A DNA stretch of 64,000 nt from Phytophthora quininea (GCA_011947345.1 JAAVTG010000562.1:62001-126000); one strand, 5' to 3'; positions 39,179 through 49,811 are shown, numbered from the stretch's first letter. Made by a program: numbers and translations. Notes: generated by a model not told the origin, from the sequence alone.

Positions 39179-40867
39179 GACGGCAGGTGTTTCGATGCCT
39201 TGAATCTCTCTCCTCTCCCCTCAATCGGGACGACTGCCGACACTTGCTTCTCACGGGGTTCAACCAGGTCTACTTCCATGTCCACGGCGACATCATCCGC
39301 TGTCTCATCAATCTCCATGGCCTCAGCGCTTGGGTTTGATGGATTGTCATCACTAGTGTGCTTCGTACCCATGTCGTCACCGTCAAAAGTACCAACCAAC
39401 TTATTGTTAGCACGGCCTTCGTCAAGAATCACGTCGCGATATCCAGAGGCAGCTCGCTCATCTAGCACAATCGATCGCGACGTTACTAGGCGTTCATCAT
39501 CCAGATCCCACACACGATATGCCTTCGAAGTTTCAGCGTACCCAAGAAACAAGCAGAGGTGCGCTTTCGCGTCTAGTTTTGTCCGCTTCACCTTGTCAAT
39601 GTGAACGAACCCTTTTGCACCAAACACTCGCAGATAGTCCAGCACTGGTTTGGATCCAGTAAGAACCTCAAATGGACTCACACCAGGTCGAGCCGTATTC
39701 GGTATTCTGTTGACGAGGTGCACCGCGGTCATGATAGCTTCTCCCCACCATTTACGCTCAACTTGCATGCCGTGCAGCATCGATCGCGCCATCTCTGTGA
39801 TGGTTCTGTTCATACGCTCTGCAAGACCGTTTTGCTGCGGAGAGTACGGTGCCGTCGTCTGGTGAACAATTCCGTGCTTCACGCAAAACGAGTTCAATCG
39901 CTTGTTGACGTACTCGCCACCGTTGTCACTCCTCAAACACTTCACTCGCCGTCCATACTGGGTAGCCACTAACGCGAAATACTCCTCGAACTTGTCAAAT
40001 ACCACAGCCTTGTTGGGAATCAAGTACACATGAACAAATCTCGTGAAGTCATCGATGAAGGTGAGCATGTAGCGTGCTCCACCCTTCGACACAGGCTTAA
40101 TAGGGCCCATGACATCGGAATGCACGATCTCGAACGGCTGAGACGTCTTCACTTCGCTGCCAGACCGGTGCGCAAACGGACTTGTCGACATCTTCCCGCT
40201 GGCACAACCTCCACAAATGCCATCGTCTTGTCGTGGAAGTTCCGGCACACCATCACATGCAGCGCAAATCAATTTCAACTTGGTATCCGACACGTGACCA
40301 AGTCGTGCGTGCCACAACGCACTATCCGCTTCGCTCTTTCGTTTCACGACCGCCTCAAGAGCCTCTTCTTGTCCTTCCTGCTGTACATTCCAAGCAAACA
40401 ACTTGCCCTCCTTCCGGATCACAGCCATCACATTTCCATTCATCACTAGTGTGGCCTTACCGTGCTCAAACTGCACTAGAACTCCACGAGCAGTCAATGC
40501 AGGCACCGACACAAGTCTTCTATCCAGCATGGGCACATACAAAACGTCCGTTAAACTCACTTTTGACCCATTCTGAAGCGCAAATCGCACCGTTCCGCAT
40601 CCTTTTGCAGCTAGACGCTCTCCAGTCGCTGCTGTAATTGTAATCGGTGACGCCAACTCTCGAAATTCATCAAAATCGCCGCGTTCACCAGTCATGTGGC
40701 AGCTGGCGCCGCTGTCCAGCAACCAGGTCTTGCGCGTTGTAGTCGTCTCACACGTCGCAGAAAACACAAATTCATCTCCATCATCTCGCGTCTTCTTCAC
40801 AGGGCAATCCACTTGTTTGTGGCCGTTCTGTCCACGCTCAAAACACTTTCCAGGGAAGGTACCGCGG
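39124..40867 (-). CDS. Left copia: protease and integrase
   Basis: Protease site L-L-D-S-G-A-S-C-H-M (~40700), pre-integrase block L-W-H-A-R-L-G-H, integrase core with Asp in H-S-D-V-M-G, Asp in R-S-D-N-G-G-E and Glu in N-G-L-A-E-R-M-N. Unbroken here, whereas the right copy has a one-base loss at its integrase end. The last ~20 codons below 39217 are out of frame. Confidence 0.9.
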
Positions 40868-41552
40868 TTTTCCCACCATTCCAGCGATTGCCACCTCGGC
40901 CTCGACCACGGCCGCGTCCACGTCCACGGTAGCCTCCACGACCACCTCCTCGTTGTGCAGTTGCCTTGAACGCCGTCTCCTTTTGCTCTCGCTTCTGCAA
41001 CGTCTCAAACTCGCGACGGAGCATCTCCTTTGCATCCAGTAGTGTCGTCTCGCTTTGCGTCTCAATGATACGCACCATAGCATCATATTCGGAAGGGAGG
41101 CTGCCGAGCAGGATTGCCATCTTCTCGTCCTCGTTCACGTTGTCACCGGCAGCACTAACTTTCAGGCAAAGTTCATTAAAATTCAGCATGTGCTCCATCA
41201 GGTTCGCTCCACTCTCCATCGCAAACTCGTGCAGCTGCTTTCGGAGCTGCACTCGGTTATGCAGGCTTTTCTTAGAGAAGAAGTTCTTCAGCGTCTCCCA
41301 CGCATCATTCGCCGTCTTGCACTCTCTCACCATTGACTGGTACGTAGGTGAGAGCATTTTCACGAGCACAGCCAGAGCCTTCATATCTTCGACTTTCCAC
41401 CTGGGATCATCCCGTTGCACCGCCGACTCTGACTTCACCTCAATGTGCTCCAAGAGGTCCTTGCGCGCAAGCGCCATACGGGCGCAGAATTCCCACATGA
41501 AGTAGTTCTCGTCCGTGAGGACGTCGTTCGGGCCCGGCGTCGTTGGGCTCAT
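40797..41552 (-). CDS. Left copia: gag
   Basis: Starts at ATG 41552 (M-S-P-T-T-P-G) just inside the primer site. UBN2-type Gag with W-E-T-L-K-N-F-F and L-G-S-L-P-S-E-Y-D, then an Arg/Gly-rich stretch. One A fewer than in the right copy (TTTT at 40868-40871 on the plus strand) shifts the frame just before the knuckle. Confidence 0.88.
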   Translation of the reverse strand: MSPTTPGPNDVLTDENYFMWEFCARMALARKDLLEHIEVKSESAVQRDDPRWKVEDMKALAVLVKMLSPTYQSMVRECKTANDAWETLKNFFSKKSLHNRVQLRKQLHEFAMESGANLMEHMLNFNELCLKVSAAGDNVNEDEKMAILLGSLPSEYDAMVRIIETQSETTLLDAKEMLRREFETLQKREQKETAFKATAQRGGGRGGYRGRGRGRGRGRGGNRWNGGKTAVPSLESVLSVDRTATNKWIAL

Positions 41553-41556
41553 AACC

Positions 41557-41746
41557 AATAACGATTGCGCGTGTACTTGACGATGCAAAATGGAAAGTGA
41601 TCATGTTAGTTAAGACTTCCTGCTACTCGCTAGCCTATGAGCTATTGTAGAATACTCGAAGCCTCACCACACAAACCCTCTGCTGTGCGAGTTGCTGCTG
41701 TCCTGTCCGTGCAGATTGTAGCAAATCGTCTTCTAGAACTTCGACA
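41557..41746 (-). repeat. Left copia element, 5' LTR
   Basis: 190 bp; adjacent on the minus strand is GGTTATGAGCCCAA, the primer site. Confidence 0.88.
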
Positions 41747-41751
41747 TAAGG
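41747..41751. repeat. Target-site duplication of left copia element, second copy
   Basis: TAAGG; pairs with 36979-36983. Confidence 0.9.
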
Positions 41752-41809
41752 AACGCAGTGACCATACCTTGACAAAGAACTGAAGTGGAACCGTGACATC
41801 GATCCACTT
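41752..41809 (-). pseudogene. DNAJC11-like gene scrap, left arm
   Basis: Half intron with its GTATGG donor and ~45 nt of exon (W-I-D-V-T-V-P-L-Q-F-F-V-K), collinear with the copy at 36535-36983 once the copia is removed. Similarity to the intact gene stops at ATCCACTT. Confidence 0.8.
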
Positions 41810-41816
41810 ATGCAGG

Positions 41817-42055
41817 GCCTCCTGGTGGTCCAGTGGGTTGTGTATACAACTCACGAAGTTCATCCCTCCGGTTGGGGTTCGAGTCCCTGCGGGGGCTGCC
41901 GGGCCGAGGGCCTACAGAAAACAGAAGAAGGGAAATGATTAACTTCGCATTCAAATATCCCATTCAAATTCAATCATCATTCAACAGATCAGATTTCAGA
42001 ATAGCAAATACCCCCCTCCCCAACCATAAGAACAACCAGGAAACAAGTTAAGCAT
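41817..42055 (+). repeat. tRNA-derived SINE, copy 1
   Basis: Begins GGCCTCCTGGTGGTCCAGTG. A-box-like TGGTCCAGTGGG and B-box GGTTCGAGTCC stand at the usual pol III promoter spacing, followed by a non-tRNA body ending near CAGGAAACAAGTTAAG. The acceptor stem does not pair, so it is not a tRNA gene. Other copies at 49505-49743 (minus), 62125-62225 and 62585-62812 (minus). Confidence 0.7.
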
Positions 42056-42092
42056 CTGAATCAACTCAAATCGGAGGGATCGGTGTTGACCC

Positions 42093-42296
42093 TGTTGAGG
42101 ATTTGCCGCTGATCTGCTCTGTCGCAGACAGTACAAGGCAACTCGCAAGACAAGAGTGTTGATATCGAAGCTCCCAGAGTTCTAGAACAGTGCTTCTGTA
42201 GGTGCTAGATTAGGAAGGCATGCTCTGCACGCTTTCATCACAATGGTCACTTTTCATTCTGCACTGCAACGATCAAGAGCCCTTCCATTTGTTAGT
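42093..42296 (+). repeat. Solo LTR, left arm
   Basis: 204 bp starting TGTTGAGG and ending GTTAGT. Flanks GACCC and GAGCC are a one-mismatch target duplication; the right-arm copy has GAGCC on both sides. Confidence 0.75.
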
Positions 42297-42741
42297 GAGC
42301 CTTCCCAGCGGAAGCTGGAGCGAAGAGCACGACCGCCATAATGATCGCGAGGGTGCGAGCAGGCATCGGACAATATCCATTGTATATGGATTGTTGCCGA
42401 GACGCTCGACTCAATCAATATTGGAACAATGTCAATTTCCTGGGAAAACAATTGCAATGCATCGATCTAATTGTGTATCTTCTCGTTGAAGTGTCTGTGA
42501 GGCCTCGTTCAACGAGTTGGCAGAGGCATACATAACCACGTCTGCGGTCTCGAGGTACGAGGAAGTGGGAGAGCACGAGCGAGGTTTTTTGCTGGACGAC
42601 GGCACGCTCCAGCTCACACTTTGAACCCCACAACAGCCCCGCATCGAACCCCTCCGCTAACCACGCTACTATCGCAGGCAGTCTCGTCTCGAATCACTCC
42701 GCGCAAGCCTGTTCTACCAACGATGTCGGTCAGCTCGGCGT

Positions 42742-43230
42742 TTGCTCCCCAAGCCTCCAGAAGAAACCAGCACTATCCATCGGCTTTTGCGCTCCACAGG
42801 AGAGGAATCGATTGATTCTGGTAGCGCTTGTGTCTCCACAGAGCCCAGCACCAAGCGCAAACACAGAAAATCTGAATCGACCCGCCCAGGCACTTTAGAA
42901 GAAGCCTCTAGTGTTCGTTCACCAAGGTCTGCAAGTCCGAGTGGTGTACGGCGAAACGAAGCAGCAGTCGCGCCTACCATCAGACGCCGCAGATCACCCG
43001 GAGAACTCAAAGCAGCTATCGAAGAGAGATCCAAGGCCAGAGAGGAAGACCGCTCGAAATACATCGATTTGGCTTGGCTTCCAGCTACCTCCGTCGAGGT
43101 GGAACGACTGTTCTCGGCAGTGAAGTGCATGCTTGGATATATGCGGAAGCGAATGAGTGCGGAGACGCTCGAGTCAATCCTCTCCTTGAGGAATAACTGG
43201 AATCTTGTTGCGAACGAAATCATCTCGTAG
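42742..43230 (+). pseudogene. hAT transposase C-terminal fragment, left arm
   Basis: 162 codons. The last ~60 residues fit the hAT dimerisation domain (L-P-A-T-S-V-E-V-E-R-L-F-S-A-V, R-M-S-A-E-T-L-E-S-I-L-S-L-R-N-N-W). The Ser/Arg-rich part before it is not diagnostic. No N-terminal catalytic region is present, so it cannot work alone. The right-arm copy (48332-48815) is broken near 48660. Confidence 0.75.
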
Positions 43231-43512
43231 GCAGAGAGGGTAGCATGAGAAAATAGCGAAGTAGAGGCTGAAGAGCACGATTAGCTACGAGTAGAAGTTG
43301 CTAGCTGCCATTACGATCCTGGCAATATTGGACGAGGTCGCCACAATCAATATTGTGGAGAACATTTTTACAATGTAACAATGCCAATGTTTTTTTTCCG
43401 ATCCCTGGGGTGCGAGAGCGCACGCATGGTGTCTTGTCTGGGAGCTATCTGGATAGTGACGGCTTCTATTAGATGCGCGGTCACTCAGAAAGGCGTAACG
43501 CAAAATGGCTCA

Positions 43513-44013
43513 GTGCTGAACAGCGAGTGCTCATCAACCGAGATCCCGACACGAACAGCCGTCCACCGGGATCTGCAGGTGTATGTTTCTTCCCCGCGGT
43601 AGGCAACAAGATTACGAGACACGGTCTAGTAGACTGTTGAGGCACGTGAGCCCAAGGTCAGTCACGCTGATAGTCAACTCGATTCTCAAGCGCTACTGTC
43701 TTAAAGAAAAAAATACCGCGGTCGATCAGGGGGAATAATGATTAACTACATTGTTATCAGGACTTCTCAAATTGCCGCGGTCGATCAAGGAGTTGCACCG
43801 ATCGCTGCGGTTTTGGAGCGGCGTTTACGAAGTAGCTTTTCTGCTGTACGCAACATTGTCTACTGGACATTGTCTCGCAATCTTGTTGCCCATCGTGGGA
43901 AAGATCTTGACCAGGGAATACCATTCCGTTACCCGCTCCAGGCTGTTCGAGGCGATATGTTTTATATGTTTGTTTAGGATCTCGGTGGTTGGTGAGCACT
44001 CGCTGTTCAGCAC
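43513..44013 (+). mobile_element. Fold-back (MITE-like) element, left arm
   Basis: Ends carry inverted GTGCTGAACAGCGAGTGCTC. The similarity extends inwards in imperfect form (GGCAACAAGATT[AG]CGAGACA on one side and its complement on the other), so most of the ~500 bp is stem. The centre has paired GCGGTCGATCA words. No coding capacity and no obvious target duplication. Confidence 0.55.
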
Positions 44014-44309
44014 ACGAGGATGCCACTGAGCAAGTTTGCGTAGGCTTCTACTTTACTGCCAGTGGATGGGTTTGGAGGACCATGACTGCTTATCCAGGCG
44101 GCAGGAAGCACTAGAGCCAGCTACTTACGGGTTACACGAGTGGTTCCTTGTGCTGCAGCTGTGTCTGCCCATCGCTGCGTGAAATCCACATTGCTTTTTC
44201 AGGAAGCGGAGACCTCGCCCAGTTCCAATTGTTTTTCTTCACGTGATTTGAGGACATCATTCATCAATTTGCTGGACAGCACCCAACACTCTCGTGCTAA
44301 CTACCGACC

Positions 44310-44668
44310 ATGCGTGGGCTCTACCTCGTGGCGGTCTTTATGGCCGTGCTCCTCGCTACAGCTTTTGCTGGGAATGTTGAGCACCGTTCGCTCAGAGCCG
44401 TTGAAGACGACACCACCGAAGAGAGAGCATCAGGGATAGCTTGCAGAACAAGCTTCAACATGTCGACGCCAAGCTCCGTACCAAGTTTGAAGAAGGCAAG
44501 GCTAAGCTGGTGCATCCCATAAAGGTAATCAAACAGGATATCAGAGTTTACAAGGCGCTTAAGGACGGCGAAAATCACGACGATATCCTCACCAGCATGG
44601 GCGCCAAATTCACGCACACAGACTACTATGGTAACAAAGTTTTCAGTGAAAGGACCCGATTTGGATAA
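44310..44668 (+). pseudogene. RxLR-EER effector-like gene, left arm (frame broken)
   Basis: Begins with a 20-21 residue signal peptide, R-S-L-R at residues 26-29 and E-E-R at 37-39, the host-targeting signature of oomycete secreted effectors. Relative to the right-arm copy one G is missing at about 44424, right after the EER, so the remaining frame (44441-44668) is separated. The N-terminal part is almost identical to 46851-47237 but the C-terminal part differs widely in sequence and length. Whether the loss is real or a read error is open. Confidence 0.75.
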
Positions 44669-44836
44669 GGTTCGACAGGCTGCGTCAGATCTACAACCTC
44701 AGGCATCCACTATAAGGGTAACGAGCGCTGGGTTATCGCTATAATGATGTAGTGCTGCCATCGTTTCTTGTTTCTTTTTTCTTGGCGTTTTGTTTCATGA
44801 CTGCGTAAGACCCCACACGGGTTGGAGTACAGGGCC

Positions 44837-45518
44837 GACTGATGCCAGCGTGGCGCTCAACGTTGTCTTCGTCACCATGGCCACAGCTTCAATTTCAGTT
44901 CCGAGTCCAAGCTTTGCGGCTAGTGTCGATACCGTCTCAATCTTGGCGGGAACAACGTCCGCTTCTCGCGGTTTATTGGCTGGACGAACTTCTTGTGTGA
45001 GCTTCGGCGCCATGTGAATAAAGTCTGTGTTTTTACAATCATTTTCAAGAAACCATGTATTTTGCCTGGGCTGTTTTGAAAAACCCACGAAGGACCCATG
45101 CATGTCGACGAATGTAGCATTTGTTAGTTATTTGGACTGTAAAATACGTGAAATGTCGCTTGTGGCGCGCCACAGGCAACATCCACTTGGGTGGCTTGAT
45201 TTATCTAGGGATTAACAATAACAGAGATTTCACCGCCGTAGTGTGCAGGGACTTTCAAGAGTTTATAGTTGAAGTTGCGAGTTGGCAGGATTCACCAGCT
45301 GGGGAAAATACGCTGGGTTTTCACTGTTTTTGAGCGACTATGCGAGCTGGGAATGAGCTCGCGAGCTCATTGCTAAGAGTGTTCTTGAATTGTTGCTTGC
45401 TATTTGATTTGCTGGGTTTTCACCCTCTTGTGGACGACACGAACGTAACTCTCACGGAGGTAGAGTAGAATAGAATTTGATTACCTAGTTATGTGGATTT
45501 CTCGTAAGTGGCTAAACT
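44837..45518. other. Spacer of the inverted repeat, first part
   Basis: Unique sequence between the arms. A minus-strand ORF at 44795-45103 (102 codons, Ala/Val/Thr-rich) has no recognised domain. The rest has no coding signal. Confidence 0.35.
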
Positions 45519-45968
45519 CTAAGGCATCACATCGAGGTCGGCAAGCGGTTCATTCTCGTGGAATCCAGACGCGGTTGTTTTCCGATAATCGTTCATCATG
45601 TGCAGCAGGCTCGTTAAATTCCAGCCTGTGTAACGTTTGAACGAGTTCCGACTTGTGTTTCCGGATATTTTTGAATTGTCATACATGAGTTGGCAGTGGG
45701 TCTTGAACGAGTTCTTCACTCCATCGATACTGGGAGCGTCCACTTGTATGTCTCGAAGGACAATATCATTTCGCAGATGCCAGATAGCACGGGGTACAAT
45801 TGCTGTGTGGACTTGCCACAAGAGCAATAAAACTTTCCATTGTGATCTCCAAGATCTCCTAGCATCGTGTGATTCCAGCAATAAGAGTAGTTTCCAACTT
45901 AGCGGTCCCACAAAAGCTTTACGCCATGGGACCATAAGGACTGCCACATTGCCCCGAGGCCTCGACAG
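45519..45968 (-). mobile_element. LINE 3'-end fragment (minus)
   Basis: The ORF of 142 codons resembles the C-terminus of the plus-strand LINE fragment next to it: L-L-L-L-W-[KQ]-V-x-T-A-I-V and W-[RH]-L-R-N-D-I, then F-K-x-H-Y/C. Only the last part of a non-LTR retrotransposon. Confidence 0.6.
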
Positions 45969-45974
45969 CTGACT

Positions 45975-46500
45975 GTGGGCTCGCGGCTTTACTTTCTAAC
46001 ATCACTGGACCCAAACATTCAACAAGGTGTTCGTCCTACGTGTCAAGCTATCGAAACGGTTGAGCACTGCTTTTATACGTGCCCAGCCTTGAAAGAAATG
46101 TGGCGCCAAGTGTGGGCTCCGTGGTCATCAGCCTTCCGACCATCTCTAAGCTGGCGGCTGTTGCTTTTCCAAAGCTCCAAGATATCCGCACAAGGTGGAG
46201 AGAGAAGCAAAAGAATTGCTGCTTCTTTGGAAAGTGCAAACTGCTATTGTTTTCCACGCCACATGGAGATTGCGAAACGACATTCATTTCCGTGAGACGG
46301 AGGCAGAAATGCCTAACGTTGTTAATCTGCAAAGTTCCTTTAAGATGCACTACCAATTCATTTACCAGCATGCGACGGATCTTCATTGCGATTCCTCAGC
46401 GATTGCAGAACTAGTCCGGCGATTGGGGTTTGATCCTCCGAAGGACATTCTTCTAGAACGGCCGCAGGGTATTTGGATCCCGCGAGTTTAGCTGAATTCT
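45975..46500 (+). mobile_element. LINE 3'-end fragment (plus)
   Basis: Starts with a zinc-binding block typical of the end of non-LTR RT proteins (C-Q-A-I-E-T-V-E-H-C-F-Y-T-C-P). It continues in the next frame (46195-46491) to the C-terminus I-W-I-P-R-V, and has a close copy at 63124-63640. RT core and endonuclease are missing. The 5' end abuts the opposite LINE fragment. Confidence 0.7.
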
Positions 46501-46850
46501 GCGAATGGATTCTTGATTAGATAGATTATCTAAGCTACACCTTCCAGACGAGAGAATCCGCTAACTAGTTAATCAAATCATTTCAACTCAACTCTCTCTT
46601 CACTAGCGATGCGATTCGGAGGGATCGCCAGCCGTGGCGAAGGTCGCGGAGAGTACAGACCCTGCGTTCTTCTGGAGACGAAACAGATGATCGTGGCCAC
46701 GAACCAAAACGACTGGTTAACAAAGGCCCTGTACTCCAACCCGTTTGGGCTCTTACGCAGTCATGAAACAAAACGCCAAGAAAAGAAACAAGAAACGGTG
46801 GCAGCACTTCAGCAAGTATCATTATAGCGATAACCCAGCGCTCGTCACCC

Positions 46851-47237
46851 TTATAGTGGATTCATGATTTTGTAGAGCCGCAACACCTTGTTGAACCTCA
46901 GCCACTTCGGGTCCTTGTCGCTGTAAAATTTGTTACCATTGCGGTGGGTGTACGTGACTTTAGCGCCCATGCCGGCGAGGATATCGTCGTGATTTTCGCC
47001 GTCCTTAAGCGCCTTGTACACGTCGACATACTCTTTGAGTTTCACATTGAATCGGTCCATCTTGGTCTTGAGCTTGGCGTCGATATGTTGAAGCTTGTTC
47101 CGCAAGATACCCCTGATGCCTCTCTCTTCGGTGGTGTCGTCTTCAACGGCTCTGAGCGAACGGTGCTCAACACTCCCAGCAAAAGCTGTAGCGAGGAGCA
47201 CGGCCATAAAGACCGCCACGAGGTAGAGCCCACGCAT
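46851..47237 (-). CDS. RxLR-EER effector-like secreted protein, right arm (intact)
   Basis: 128 codons from ATG 47237 to the stop at 46851. Hydrophobic signal peptide (residues 1-21, ending A-F-A-G), R-S-L-R at 26-29, E-E-R at 37-39, then a ~90-residue helical effector part with Y-K-A-L-K-D-G-E-N-H-D-D-I-L, a block shared with the paralogues at 60545 and 61596. Such proteins are secreted by the oomycete and act inside host plant cells; the target cannot be inferred. It lies in the right arm of the inverted repeat, paired with the broken copy at 44310. Confidence 0.88.
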   Translation of the reverse strand: MRGLYLVAVFMAVLLATAFAGSVEHRSLRAVEDDTTEERGIRGILRNKLQHIDAKLKTKMDRFNVKLKEYVDVYKALKDGENHDDILAGMGAKVTYTHRNGNKFYSDKDPKWLRFNKVLRLYKIMNPL

Positions 47238-47543
47238 GGTCGGTAGTTAGCACGAGAGTGTTGGGTGCTGTCCAGCAAATTGATGAATGATGTCCTCAAA
47301 TCACGTGAAGAAAAACAATTGGAACTGGGCGAGGTCTCCGCTTCCTGAAAAAGCAATGTGGATTTCACGCAGCGATGGGCAGACACAGCTGCAGCACAAG
47401 GAACCACTCGTGTAACCCGTAAGTAGCTGGCTCTAGTGCTTCCTGCCGCCCGGATCAGATAAGATAAGCAGTCATGGTCCTCCAAACCCATCCACTGGCA
47501 GTAAAGTAGAAGCCTACGCAAACTTGCTCAGTGGCATCCTCGT

Positions 47544-48043
47544 GTGCTGAACAGCGAGTGCTCACCAACCACCGAGATCCTAAACAAACATATAAAACAT
47601 ATCGCCTCGAACAGCCTGGAGCGGGTAACGGAATGGTATTCCCTGGTCAAGATCTTTCCCACGATGGGCAACAAGATTGCGAGACAATGTCCAGTAGACA
47701 ATGTTGCGTACAGCAGAAAAGCTACTTCGTAAACGCCGCTCCAAAACCGCAGCGATCGGTGCAACTCCTTGATCGACCGCGGCAATTTGAGAAGTCCTGA
47801 TAACAATGTAGTTAATCATTATTCCCCCTGATCGACCGCGGTATTTTTTTCTTTAAGACAGTAGCGCTTGAGAATCGAGTTGACTATCAGCGTGACTGAC
47901 CTTGGGCTCACGTGCCTCAACAGTCTACTAGACCGTGTCTCGTAATCTTGTTGCCTACCGCGGGAAGAAACATACACCTGCAGATCCCGGTGGACGGCTG
48001 TTCGTGTCGGGATCTCGGTTGATGAGCACTCGCTGTTCAGCAC
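47544..48043 (-). mobile_element. Fold-back (MITE-like) element, right arm
   Basis: Reverse copy of 43513-44013. Confidence 0.55.
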
Positions 48044-48331
48044 TGAGCCATTTTGCGTTACGCCTTTCTGAGTGACCGCGCATCTAATAGAAGCCGTCAC
48101 TATCCAGATAGCTCCCAGACAAGACACCATGCGTGCGCTCTCGCACCCCAGGGATCGGAAAAAAACATTGGCATTGTTACATTGTAAAAATGTTCTCCAC
48201 AATATTGATTGTGGCGACCTCGTCCAATATTGCCAGGATCGTAATGGCAGCTAGCAACTTCTACTCGTAGCTAATCGTGCTCTTCAGCCTCTACTTCGCT
48301 ATTTTCTCATGCTACCCTCTCTGCCTACGAG

Positions 48332-48815
48332 ATGATTTCGTTCGCAACAAGATTCCAGTTATTCCTCAAGGAGAGGATTGACTCGAGCGTCTCCGCACTC
48401 ATTCGCTTCCGCATATATCCAAGCATGCACTTCACTGCCGAGAACAGTCGTTCCACCTCGACGGAGGTAGCTGGAAGCCAAGCCAAATCGATGTATTTCG
48501 AGCGGTCTTCCTCTCTGGCCTTGGATCTCTCTTCGATAGCTGCTTTGAGTTCTCCGGGTGATCTGCGGCGTCTGATGGTAGGCGCGACTGCTGCTTCGTT
48601 TCGCCGTACACCACTCGGACTTGCAGACCTTGGTGAACGAACACTAGAGGCTTCTTCTCTAAAGTGCCTGGGCGGGTCGATTCAGATTTTCTGTGTTTGC
48701 GCTTGGTGCTGGGCTCTGTGGAGACACAAGCGCTACCAGAATCAATCGATTCCTCTCCTGTGGAGCGCAAAAGCCGATGGATAGTGCTGGTTTCTTCTGG
48801 AGGCTTGGGGAGCAA
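48332..48815 (-). pseudogene. hAT transposase C-terminal fragment, right arm
   Basis: Reverse copy of 42742-43230 with a small length change near 48660 that shifts the frame ahead of the dimerisation domain. Confidence 0.72.
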
Positions 48816-49262
48816 ACGCCGAGCTGACCGACATCGTTGGTAGAACAGGCTTGCGCGGAGTGATTCGAGACGAGACTGCCTGCGATAGTAGCGTGGTTAG
48901 CGGAGGGGTTCGATGCGGGGCTGTTGTGGGGGTTCAAAAGTGTGAGCTGGAGCGTGCCGTCGTCCAGCAAAAAACCTCGCTCGTGCTCTCCCACTTCCTC
49001 GTACCTCGAGACCGCAGACGTGGTTATGTATGCCTCTGCCAACTCGTTGAACGAGGCCTCACAGACACTTCAACGAGAAGATACACAATTAGATCGATGC
49101 ATTGCAATTGTTTTCCCAGGAAATTGACATTGTTCCAATATTGATTGAGTCGAGCGTCTCGGCAACAATCCATATACAATGGATATTGTCCGATGCCTGC
49201 TCGCACCCTCGCGATCATTATGGCGGTCGTGCTCTTCGCTCCAGCTTCCGCTGGGAAGGCTC

Positions 49263-49466
49263 ACTAACAAATGGAAGGGCTCTTGATCGTTGCAGTGCAG
49301 AATGAAAAGTGACCATTGTGATGAAAGCGTGCAGAGCATGCCTTCCTAATCTAGCACCTACAGAAGCACTGTTCTAGAACTCTGGGAGCTTCGATATCAA
49401 CACTCTTGTCTTGCGAGTTGCCTTGTACTGTCTGCGACAGAGCAGATCAGCGGCAAATCCTCAACA
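49263..49466 (-). repeat. Solo LTR, right arm
   Basis: Reverse copy of 42093-42296, with a perfect 5-bp duplication (GGCTC on the plus strand at 49258-49262 and 49467-49471). Confidence 0.78.
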
Positions 49467-49504
49467 GGCTCAACACCGATCCCTCCGATTTGAGTTGATT
49501 CAGA

Positions 49505-49743
49505 TGCTTAACTTGTTTCCTGGTTGTTCTTATGGTTGGGGAGGGGGTATTTGCTATTCTGAAATCTGATCTGTTGAATGATGATTGAATTTGAATGGGA
49601 TATTTGAATGCGAAGTTAATCATTTCCCTTCTTCTGTTTTCTGTAGGCCCTCGGCCCGGCAGCCCCCGCAGGGACTCGAACCCCAACCGGAGGGATGAAC
49701 TTCGTGAGTTGTATACACAACCCACTGGACCACCAGGAGGCCC
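49505..49743 (-). repeat. tRNA-derived SINE, copy 2 (right arm)
   Basis: Reverse copy of 41817-42055 inside the inverted repeat. Confidence 0.7.
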
Positions 49744-49749
49744 TGCATA

Positions 49750-49811
49750 AGTGGATCGATGTCACGGTTCCACTTCAGTTCTTTGTCAAGGTATGGTCAC
49801 TGCGTTCCTTA
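49750..49811 (+). pseudogene. DNAJC11-like gene scrap, right arm
   Basis: Reverse copy of 41752-41809, ending with the CCTTA that precedes the right copia LTR. The downstream half of the gene fragment is absent on this side. Confidence 0.78.

Larger units (their letters stand above)
36984..41746 (-). mobile_element. Left Ty1/copia element
   Basis: 4763 bp, minus strand, with LTRs of 192 and 190 bp and a perfect 5-bp target duplication. It sits in the intron of the partial DNAJC11-like copy. Order: gag, knuckle, protease, integrase, RT, RNase H. The coding region is interrupted by one-base losses at about 40868 (in Gag; not in the right copy), 39217 and 38009 (both shared with the right copy). 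Confidence 0.93.
36984..44836 (+). repeat. Left arm of large inverted repeat
   Basis: 7.85 kb that recurs in reverse at 46735-54566. Contents: copia element, gene scrap, SINE, solo LTR, hAT fragment, fold-back element, effector gene and about 150 bp beyond it. Outer end coincides exactly with the copia LTR edge; inner end is at AGGGCC. Arms are nearly identical by eye apart from the effector region. Confidence 0.9.

Noticed and set aside
41817..41900. A functional tRNA gene
   Set aside because: A and B boxes are present, but the acceptor ends do not pair and the sequence continues into a repeated non-tRNA body, so it is a SINE head.
43738..43977. Small protein inside the fold-back element
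   Set aside because: The ORF lies in the stem of an inverted repeat and has mirrored ORFs on both strands.
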